From positions 1 to 11,813 of the forward strand of contig DJQG01000052.1 in NCBI GenBank assembly GCA_002438685.1: DNA of 11,813 nucleotides. The letters are read 5' to 3'. A model generated the notes under the pieces. The model had not been told where the DNA came from. It saw only the letters and a program-made list of their open reading frames with translations, and did not search any database. Both the position numbers and the translations under genes were made by a program. The stretch is from Ruminococcaceae bacterium UBA6392. Lineage in GTDB: Bacteria; Bacillota; Clostridia; Oscillospirales; Acutalibacteraceae. This document shows, piece by piece, positions 7,534 to 11,813 of this stretch (the stretch's first letter is position 1; each line of letters opens with the position of its first letter).

Positions 7534-7585
7534 AGTCCTCGCGCTCCGTCAAAACTTCGTTTCGCGACCTCTCCTGTCAGAGAAA
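7534..7585. repeat. Possible degenerate dispersed repeat next to the DUF559 remnant
   Basis: The stretch with GCTCCGTCAAAACTTCG and ACCTCTCCTGTCAGAG resembles a repeat type I remember from many gut Clostridia (CTCTCCGTCA ... ACCTCTCCTGTCAGAG), often found around DUF559 genes. It contains a small AAAAC/GTTTC near-palindrome. I see only one copy in this window, so the call rests on recollection. Confidence 0.3.
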
Positions 7586-7618
7586 GGCAGTTTTTACAAC
7601 AAGCTTTTTCTTTAACTT

Positions 7619-7647
7619 AATATAACATTTTTAACGAAAACTTTCAA
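7619..7647 (-). promoter_or_regulatory. Candidate leftward promoter
   Basis: On the minus strand TTGAAA (7647-7642) and TATATT (7624-7619) are spaced by 17 bp. Transcription would start near 7612 and run through the repeat and DUF559 remnant into the DUF4434 gene, giving a leader of about 200 nt. It may have been the promoter of the lost gene and now serve the DUF4434-esterase pair. I found no better promoter closer to the DUF4434 gene. Confidence 0.5.
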
Positions 7648-7656
7648 GCTATATAC

Positions 7657-7698
7657 AAAGCAGAGTTATCCCGAATTTACGGGATAACTCTGCTTTTT
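7657..7698 (+). terminator. Strong hairpin terminator without an obvious upstream plus-strand gene
   Basis: A perfect 17-bp stem (7657-7673 with 7680-7696) encloses a 6-nt loop and continues into TTTTT on the plus strand (7694-7698). On the minus strand the tail is only TTTGTATATAG. No plus-strand gene lies upstream back to 5346. It most likely ends the leftward lipoprotein transcript (gene end at 7811) despite the poorer tail, or is left over from a lost gene or serves an unseen RNA. Confidence 0.75.
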
Positions 7699-7810
7699 GA
7701 TGGTATGACAAAAGTATGGTGGCTGTTCCTGCCGTGATTTTACCTGTTGACAAAACATTCGAATATATGAAATTAAAACCTTGCCATCTGAATTAAATAT
7801 ATCTAAAAAA

Positions 7811-8245
7811 CTATTTTTCTTCAATTATCACAATAGTGTCAACAAAAACTAGCGGGTGGTTCCCATTAGTTACTTCCGCTAATTCCCCATAAAATTTCAC
7901 TAAAGTTTCCTCGCGCAAGTCAACAATAATAGGATTATCGTCGTCTAAGAAAAACGTCCAGTAGTCTGTGGAAATTTCTGCCCCTGATCTTCCTTGAGCG
8001 CTAATACTTTCTATTCTATCAACTACCTCAATTTTATTTCTACTATATTTTTCGTCATATGCATATTCATTCTCACGATACAAACGATAAAGTTCTTTCA
8101 TATCTTTCGTATCTAACATTTCACTGCTACCGTCAGAATATGTAATCTTAGCATAATATGGCGATTTTCCACACGCAGATAATCCCGCACAAACAAGAAT
8201 AATGGCAAACAACACGCATAAAGCTTTTTTCATTTTAATCTTCAT
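7811..8245 (-). CDS. Small secreted lipoprotein of unknown function
   Basis: The product has 144 residues. A longer frame begins with TTG at 8254, but AGGAG on the minus strand lies 9 bases before the ATG at 8245, which I take as the start. A lysine-containing N-terminus (MKIKMKK), a hydrophobic core and the lipobox LSAC (22-25) form a signal peptidase II signal. The mature protein would carry a lipid on Cys25 and sit on the outer face of the membrane. The rest (about 120 residues) is polar, acidic and rich in beta-like segments, with YAKITYSDGS near the mature N-terminus. I do not recognise a family. It lies 26 bp downstream of the helix-turn-helix gene and is surely co-transcribed. Base composition and codon use are clearly more AT-rich than in the core genes, which suggests acquisition. 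Confidence 0.85.
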   Translation of the reverse strand: MKIKMKKALCVLFAIILVCAGLSACGKSPYYAKITYSDGSSEMLDTKDMKELYRLYRENEYAYDEKYSRNKIEVVDRIESISAQGRSGAEISTDYWTFFLDDDNPIIVDLREETLVKFYGELAEVTNGNHPLVFVDTIVIIEEK

Positions 8246-8271
8246 TTTGATCAACTCCTGATATTTTGTAA

Positions 8272-8442
8272 TTATGCTTTAGTTTTCTTCGGGCATGGTG
8301 CATCGATCGGTATTTGCCAATGTCCGTTTTTCTTTTCAGCGCCAAATGTAACTTTTATTATGCCGTCTTTGCACCATTTCCGAATGGTTGATTCGGAATA
8401 ACCCCACTTTTTTGCAGCTTCTTTTACAGATAGATACTGCAT
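8272..8442 (-). CDS. Short helix-turn-helix protein, excisionase/MerR-like (HTH_17 type)
   Basis: This 56-residue frame starts with MQYLSVKEAAKKWGYSES, followed by TIRKWCKDG, the classic winged-helix pattern of the HTH_17 or excisionase group. Residues 4-25 form the helix-turn-helix, and a short wing follows around GHWQIP (40-45). The C-terminus is basic (PKKTKA). AGGAGGG, seven bases before the ATG, is an excellent ribosome binding site. Proteins of this kind are DNA-binding regulators or recombination directionality factors and are often found with integrases. No integrase is present here. It is the first gene of a leftward operon with the lipoprotein and faces the XRE regulator across a 93-bp region. 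Which of the two regulators binds the palindromes there cannot be told from sequence alone. Confidence 0.85.
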   Translation of the reverse strand: MQYLSVKEAAKKWGYSESTIRKWCKDGIIKVTFGAEKKNGHWQIPIDAPCPKKTKA

Positions 8443-8466
8443 ATTTCGACCCTCCTTCTGTGTAAT

Positions 8467-8480
8467 AACCGATATTGGTT
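8467..8480. promoter_or_regulatory. Candidate operator, copy 1
   Basis: AACCGATATTGGTT is an imperfect palindrome (12 of 14 bases match its reverse complement). It lies over the expected start of the leftward transcript, about 7 bp past the -10. It is followed by AATATG, so the 10-mer GGTTAATATG (8477-8486) is shared exactly with copy 2, 26 bp away. Confidence 0.6.
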
Positions 8481-8486
8481 AATATG

Positions 8487-8516
8487 ATTATATACCGCAA
8501 TCGGTTAATATGTCAA
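8487..8516 (-). promoter_or_regulatory. Sigma-A promoter of the HTH-lipoprotein operon
   Basis: On the minus strand a perfect TTGACA (8516-8511) and a perfect TATAAT (8492-8487) are spaced by 18 bp. The start would lie near 8480, leaving a leader of about 38 nt. The two candidate operators occupy its spacer and its start site. A near-consensus promoter under two operators suggests that the operon is normally repressed. Confidence 0.75.
8493..8506. promoter_or_regulatory. Candidate operator, copy 2
   Basis: TACCGCAATCGGTT has ACCG/CGGT arms and shares ACCG, AT and GGTTAATATG in register with copy 1. The 26-bp spacing is about two and a half helical turns. It lies wholly within the -35/-10 spacer of the leftward promoter, so a bound protein would exclude RNA polymerase. 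Confidence 0.6.
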
Positions 8517-8535
8517 TAGAGAGGATTGAAAAATT

Positions 8536-8748
8536 ATGATTTCCTATGATAAATTATGGCAAACTATGAAAGAAAAGGGTGTTACACAGTATACTCTTAT
8601 TAAGAAATACAATATCAGTCCCGGTCAAATCACACGATTAAAACGAAATGAAAGTGTCAGCACACATACAATAGAAATATTTTGTAAGATTTTGAAATGC
8701 AATGTCGAAGATATTATGCAATACATAGACGATGAAAATATAAAATAA
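8536..8748 (+). CDS. Cro/C1-type (XRE) transcriptional regulator
   Basis: The 70-residue protein is a single Cro/C1-type helix-turn-helix domain of the HTH_26 kind. The pattern is KLWQTMKEKGVTQYTLIKKY, then SPGQITRLKRNESVSTHTIE and ILKCNVEDIMQY. Helix 2 is near 17-25, the recognition helix near 28-37, and the last helices pack the dimer or core. There is no sensor or effector domain. GAGAGG (8519-8524) precedes the ATG by 11 bases, a longer gap than usual. It is transcribed away from the HTH_17-lipoprotein operon and is the best candidate to bind the two palindromes between them. TAATAT (8506-8511) could be its own -10, overlapping operator copy 2, so autoregulation is likely. It is AT-rich, like the lipoprotein gene. 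Confidence 0.92.
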   Translation: MISYDKLWQTMKEKGVTQYTLIKKYNISPGQITRLKRNESVSTHTIEIFCKILKCNVEDIMQYIDDENIK

Positions 8749-8776
8749 GCGGGGATTGTTTCCCTGCTTTTGTTTT
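8747..8776 (+). terminator. Intrinsic terminator of the XRE gene
   Basis: A 9-bp stem with one G-T pair (8747-8755 with 8761-8769), a five-base loop and TTTTGTTTT follow. The stem begins within the stop codon. It isolates the accessory module from rpsO. Confidence 0.82.
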
Positions 8777-8868
8777 GCCTCTATTACGGCACGGGCATAT
8801 CATATTGCCGCCGTCGGAGCGGTATTTTTAAATCTCTCGGAGAAAATTCAGAAAACTTGGAAAAATTC

Positions 8869-8897
8869 TTTACAAATACGCTCAATGCTGGTATAAT
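8869..8897 (+). promoter_or_regulatory. Strong extended -10 promoter of rpsO-pnp
   Basis: TTTACA (8869-8874) and TATAAT (8892-8897) are spaced by 17 bp, and TG at 8889-8890 adds an extended -10 element. Transcription would start near 8904, giving an rpsO leader of about 100 nt. This fits a highly expressed ribosomal protein gene. I see nothing in 8777-8868 upstream of it. Confidence 0.82.
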
Positions 8898-8903
8898 ACC
8901 GTT

Positions 8904-8995
8904 GTATGCGTCCGCTACTCGGCTTATGGATCAAACCTCAAAGAGGTTTTCACCGGCCTTTTGCTGGGTTTCGGAGCAAATATTAAAATGAGGTG
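8904..8995 (+). promoter_or_regulatory. Structured rpsO leader, candidate S15 autoregulatory RNA
   Basis: Two hairpins are visible. AAACCTC (8933-8939) pairs with GAGGTTT (8943-8949). TTTGCT (8960-8965) pairs with AGCAAA (8975-8980) around a G-rich loop. The ribosome binding site GAGGTG follows at 8990-8995, and the first hairpin's CCTC could alternatively pair with it. S15 is known to repress its own mRNA through leader RNA in several bacteria, with structures that differ between lineages. I cannot assign this one to a known class. Confidence 0.45.
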
Positions 8996-9002
8996 AAAAG
9001 AA

Positions 9003-9266
9003 ATGACTCAGTCAGAAAAAACCGCAATTATGCAGGAGTACGCTATCCATGAGGGCGATACCGGTTCTCCGGAAGTCCAGATCGCTGTTCTCACCAAGAG
9101 AATCCGCGACCTGACAGAGCATCTTAAGGAGCATCCGAAGGATCATCATTCGCGCCGCGGCCTTCTCAAGATGGTCGGTCACAGACGCAATCTCCTGGCA
9201 TACCTTCAGAAGGTTGACATTGAGCGCTACCGTGCGATCATTGCCAGACTCGGTATCCGTAAATAA
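9003..9266 (+). CDS. rpsO: 30S ribosomal protein S15
   Basis: S15 is a primary binding protein of the small subunit. It contacts 16S rRNA at a three-way junction in the central domain and bridges to the 50S subunit. The 87 residues match the usual 88-89 in length and pattern. GDTGSPEVQIAVLTKRI (18-34) is the family signature, and the HHSRRGLLKMVGHRRNLLAYL segment (residues 48-68) is the rRNA-binding helix pair. GAGGTG lies 7 bases before the ATG. The gene is first in the rpsO-pnp unit and is followed by a hairpin terminator that probably sets a lower level of pnp expression. The protein may control its own translation through the leader. Confidence 0.98.
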   Translation: MTQSEKTAIMQEYAIHEGDTGSPEVQIAVLTKRIRDLTEHLKEHPKDHHSRRGLLKMVGHRRNLLAYLQKVDIERYRAIIARLGIRK

Positions 9267-9276
9267 TTGCACGACG

Positions 9277-9309
9277 AGCAGGCAGGAGTTTATTTCTGCC
9301 TGCTTTTCT
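9277..9309 (+). terminator. Intergenic terminator between rpsO and pnp
   Basis: A perfect 9-bp stem (9277-9285 with 9296-9304), a ten-base loop and TTTTCT follow the rpsO stop by 10 bp. I see no good promoter between here and pnp, so this is probably a partial terminator that lets some transcripts continue. It would also protect the 3' end of the rpsO mRNA. Confidence 0.78.
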
Positions 9310-9322
9310 GAACTCACAATCG

Positions 9323-9402
9323 ACAGACTGCAACGGTTTTAGCAGTGAATCGGGGCTCCGGGAAGCCGGGGAACGGATTTATTGCTAAGTCCGGGGGTCT
9401 GT
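9323..9402 (+). promoter_or_regulatory. Long hairpin in the pnp leader
   Basis: One extended stem-loop fills this 80-nt stretch. ACAGAC (9323-9328) pairs with GTCTGT (9397-9402). After an internal loop, CGG (9334-9336) pairs with CCG (9391-9393). After a T-T mismatch, 9338-9351 pairs with 9376-9389 over 14 bp with three G-T pairs. The tip is GC-rich and contains GGCT/AGCC (9354-9357 with 9364-9367). It ends 14 nt before the ribosome binding site. In E. coli a leader hairpin cut by RNase III lets PNPase repress its own synthesis, and this is a candidate for a similar device. Confidence 0.65.
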
Positions 9403-9428
9403 GGAAATAAATACAAAGAGGTAAAACT

Positions 9429-11654
9429 ATGTTCGAGGATTTCAAAAAGTTTGAAACTGAAATCGCCGGCAGACCCTTCGTTGTTGAAGTCGGCAAGATG
9501 GCTCAGCTCGCAGGCGGTTCGTGCCTCGTCCGTTACGGCGAGACCGATGTGCTCTGCACCGCAACCATGGCTGCAAAGCCGAGAGAGGGCGTGGATTTCT
9601 TCCCGCTTTCAGTTGATTTTGAAGAGAAGCTCTATTCCGTGGGCAAGATTCCCGGTTCGTTCCAGCGCCGTGAGGGTAGAGCGAGCGAGAAGGCAACTCT
9701 TGCATCGAGAGTTATCGACAGACCTATCCGTCCTCTGTTCCCCAAGGATATGAGAAATGATGTCAGCGTCGTGGCTACCGTTATGTCGGTCGATCCCGAC
9801 TGCCAGCCCGAAATCGCCGCTATGCTCGGCGTTTCCATCGCGCTCTCCATTTCCGAGATTCCGTGGGACGGTCCGATCTCCGGCGTGAGTGTCGGTCTTA
9901 TCGACGGCGAGTATGTTATCAACCCCACCGAGGCTCAGCGTGAAGTCAGCCGCATGGCTGTCACCGTCGCCTCCACCTCCGACCTCGTCGCAATGATCGA
10001 GGCAGGCGCAAAGGAAGTCACCAATGATGAGATGTTCGACGGCATCATGTTCGCCCATAAGGAGAACCAGCGCATCGTCGAGTTCATAAAGGGAATCCAG
10101 GCAGAAGTCGGCAAGAAGAAGATCGACTTCCCCTCAAACGATCCCGCGCCCGAGATGTACGAGGCTATCAAGGATTTCGCTATCGACGATATCCGCGTCG
10201 CTCTTGACACCGATGACAAGCGCATCCGTGACGAGCGCCTCAAGCCCATCTATGAGAAGGTTCACGAGAAGTTCGATGAGATTTATCCCGACGAGATAGA
10301 GAAGATCGACGACTGCCTTTACAAGACCCAGAAGTTCGTCGTGCGCCGCTGGCTGCTTGACGACGGCAAGCGTGTTGATGGCAGAGGCATCGATGAGATC
10401 CGCCCGCTTGCGGCTGAAGTTGACCTGCTCGACAGAGTCCACGGCTCGGGTATGTTCACCAGAGGTCAGACTCAGGTTCTGACCGTCACCACCCTCGGTC
10501 CCGTCAGCGATTCTCAGATTCTTGACGGCATCGACGGCGAGGACACCAAGCGCTATATGCACCACTACAACTTCCCCTCGTACTCGGTCGGCGAGACCAA
10601 GCCCTCGAGAGGTCCCGGACGCCGCGAGATCGGTCACGGTGCTCTTGCGGAGCGTGCTCTTCTGCCCGTTATCCCGAGCGTTGAGGAGTTCCCGTACTGC
10701 CTGCGCCTTGTCTCAGAGGTTCTTTCGTCCAACGGTTCGACTTCGCAGGCTTCCATCTGCGGCTCGACCCTTTCGCTTATGGCTGCCGGCGTGCCGATAA
10801 AGGCTCCCGTTGCCGGTATCTCCTGCGGACTTGTTACCGAGGGCGACCGCTTCATGACCATGGTCGATATCCAGGGTCTTGAGGACTTCTTCGGCGACAT
10901 GGACTTCAAGGTCGGCGGCACAAAGAAGGGTATCACCGCTATCCAGATGGATCTTAAAATACACGGTCTGACCCCCGCCATCATCCGCGAGGCTCTTGAC
11001 AAGACCTACAAGGCACGCTGCTACATCCTCGATGAAGTCATGCTGCCCGTTATCTCCGAGCCCAGAAAAGAGCTCTCCAAGTATGCTCCCAAGATGCTCA
11101 CCACCAAGATCGACACCGAGAAGATCGGCGACGTCATCGGCAAGCAGGGCAAGGTTATCCAGAAGATCTGCGCAGAGTGCAACTGCAAGGTCGACGTTGA
11201 AGAGGACGGAACCGTCTTCATCTCCGCTATCGACATTGATGATGCGAAGCGTGCGCTCAATATGGTTGAGACCATCGCGAACGATCCCGAGGTCGGCGCT
11301 ATCTACAAGGGTGTTGTTACCCGCCTGATGGACTTCGGCGCATTCGTTGAGATCGCTCCCGGCAAAGAGGGTCTTGTTCACATCAGCCACCTTGATGTCA
11401 AGCATGTTGACCGTGTTGAGGATGTCGTTGCTGTCGGCGACGAGGTCATAGTCAAGGTTCTCGAGATAGACGACCAGGGCAGACTTAACCTCTCCCGCAG
11501 AGACGCTCTTATCGAGGTCGAGGGACTTGTTCCCGAGAACGACCTGTCCGATGAGCCCCGCAGAGCTCCCAGAAGGGACAACCGCGGCGGCAGAGACGGC
11601 GGAAGAAGAGACAACCGCGGCGGCAGAGGCGGCCACGGCGGAAAGAGATATTGA
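9429..11654 (+). CDS. pnp: Polyribonucleotide nucleotidyltransferase (PNPase) with RG-rich C-terminal tail
   Basis: PNPase degrades RNA 3' to 5' by phosphorolysis and can add tails in reverse. It is a homotrimer. The 741 residues hold a first RNase PH domain (about 10-145), a helical domain (about 150-230), and a second, catalytic RNase PH domain (about 325-540). The phosphate-binding SNGSTS is at 434-439, and GDMDFKVGG (489-497) has the acidic residues corresponding to E. coli Asp486 and Asp492. A KH domain (about 555-615, with VIGKQG at 569-574) and an S1 domain (about 623-693) follow. The last 33 residues are Arg/Gly-rich (RRDNRGGRDGG, then RRDNRGGRGG), an extra that many PNPases lack. AGAGG lies 7 bases before the ATG. 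A terminator follows 20 bp after the stop, and no M16 gene follows. Confidence 0.98.
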   Translation: MFEDFKKFETEIAGRPFVVEVGKMAQLAGGSCLVRYGETDVLCTATMAAKPREGVDFFPLSVDFEEKLYSVGKIPGSFQRREGRASEKATLASRVIDRPIRPLFPKDMRNDVSVVATVMSVDPDCQPEIAAMLGVSIALSISEIPWDGPISGVSVGLIDGEYVINPTEAQREVSRMAVTVASTSDLVAMIEAGAKEVTNDEMFDGIMFAHKENQRIVEFIKGIQAEVGKKKIDFPSNDPAPEMYEAIKDFAIDDIRVALDTDDKRIRDERLKPIYEKVHEKFDEIYPDEIEKIDDCLYKTQKFVVRRWLLDDGKRVDGRGIDEIRPLAAEVDLLDRVHGSGMFTRGQTQVLTVTTLGPVSDSQILDGIDGEDTKRYMHHYNFPSYSVGETKPSRGPGRREIGHGALAERALLPVIPSVEEFPYCLRLVSEVLSSNGSTSQASICGSTLSLMAAGVPIKAPVAGISCGLVTEGDRFMTMVDIQGLEDFFGDMDFKVGGTKKGITAIQMDLKIHGLTPAIIREALDKTYKARCYILDEVMLPVISEPRKELSKYAPKMLTTKIDTEKIGDVIGKQGKVIQKICAECNCKVDVEEDGTVFISAIDIDDAKRALNMVETIANDPEVGAIYKGVVTRLMDFGAFVEIAPGKEGLVHISHLDVKHVDRVEDVVAVGDEVIVKVLEIDDQGRLNLSRRDALIEVEGLVPENDLSDEPRRAPRRDNRGGRDGGRRDNRGGRGGHGGKRY
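11577..11627 (+). repeat. Tandem repeat coding for the RG tail of PNPase
   Basis: The 18 bases at 11577-11594 recur exactly at 11610-11627, a period of 33 bp or 11 codons. In protein this is RRDNRGGRDGG followed by RRDNRGGRGG. Identity at third codon positions points to a recent duplication within the tail. Confidence 0.8.
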
Positions 11655-11674
11655 TCTCTGATATAAAAATTAAC

Positions 11675-11709
11675 AAAGACCGCTGTATCGTGAGATACGG
11701 CGGTCTTTT
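11675..11709 (+). terminator. Intrinsic terminator of pnp
   Basis: A 15-bp stem with one G-T pair (11675-11689 with 11694-11708), a GTGA loop and a TTTT end follow the pnp stop by 20 bp. The repeat copy begins 7 bp later. Confidence 0.92.
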
Positions 11710-11715
11710 GATATA

Positions 11716-11813
11716 TGCCGCGTAAGCGGCACGATATTAAATTGTAGAATTTAATATCTACCCTCGCGTCATACCCTAATCAAATGATATACACTTCCCG
11801 CGTTTCGGCATTT
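11716..11813 (-). repeat. Dispersed palindromic repeat, right copy, inverted relative to 1-92
   Basis: The reverse complement of 11716-11807 matches 1-92 without gaps at about 75 of 92 positions. Internally there are GCCGC-GTAA-GCGGC (11717-11730) and a perfect 11-bp hairpin, 11733-11743 with 11748-11758, around GTAG. Six further bases reach the window edge, so the outer boundary is not seen. The perfect stem suggests this copy is younger or under structural constraint. Confidence 0.87.

Noticed and set aside
7716..7796. Frame of 26 codons with a protein-like sequence (VPAVILPVDKTFEYMKLKP)
   Set aside because: Too short, no ribosome binding site, and no family recognised. It could be a gene remnant, but I cannot support that.
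8467..8512. CRISPR-like direct repeats
   Set aside because: There are only two imperfect copies 26 bp apart in a promoter region, so operators fit better. No CRISPR array is seen anywhere in the window.
7811..8748. Classical toxin-antitoxin pair
   Set aside because: There are two small regulators but no recognisable toxin fold. The third gene is a lipoprotein with a clear lipobox.
8770..8991. Open frame of 73 codons before rpsO
   Set aside because: It starts in the tail of the XRE terminator and runs through the rpsO promoter and leader, with no ribosome binding site.
9323..9402. Cobalamin-type or other metabolite riboswitch before pnp
   Set aside because: The GC-rich tip faintly recalls riboswitch motifs, but no conserved core of a class I know is present. 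A simple long hairpin explains it better.

Overview
The window looks like chromosomal sequence of an uncultured or gut-type Bacillota of class Clostridia (Oscillospirales-like). I base this on AGGAGG-type ribosome binding sites, sigma-A TTGACA/TATAAT promoters, the rpsO-pnp pair, a zinc M16 peptidase, GC-rich codon use in core genes with AT-rich spacers, and short palindromic dispersed repeats. No RNA genes, CRISPR array, insertion sequence or phage genes are visible.

Layout. 1-92 is one copy of a dispersed repeat. 414-5346 is a rightward block: an M16 peptidase, proB and proA (the first two steps of proline synthesis), a single-pass membrane protein of unknown function, and a PHP-domain phosphoesterase. 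The block ends in a strong hairpin terminator. 5417-7410 is a leftward pair: a DUF4434 TIM-barrel protein followed by an alpha/beta-hydrolase of esterase type. 7411-7810 is a non-coding patch with a probable DUF559 gene remnant, a leftward promoter, and a strong hairpin terminator with no obvious client gene. 7811-8776 is an AT-rich accessory module: a leftward excisionase-like helix-turn-helix gene plus a small lipoprotein gene, facing a rightward Cro/C1-type regulator across a 93-bp divergent region. That region carries two similar imperfect palindromes placed on the leftward promoter. 8869-11709 is the housekeeping rpsO-pnp unit with a strong promoter, a structured rpsO leader, an intergenic terminator, and a long hairpin leader before pnp. 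11716-11813 is a second, inverted copy of the repeat that starts the window.

How it fits together. proB and proA make glutamate-5-semialdehyde, and the two genes after proA are so tightly spaced that they are probably co-transcribed, though nothing ties them to proline. rpsO-pnp joins a ribosomal protein gene to an RNA-degradation gene, and both leaders look structured, consistent with autoregulation. The most system-like part is the XRE / HTH_17 / lipoprotein module, which has the layout of a repressor-controlled switch. Both ends of the window fall in copies of the same repeat, so the window may be a complete assembly contig broken at repeats.
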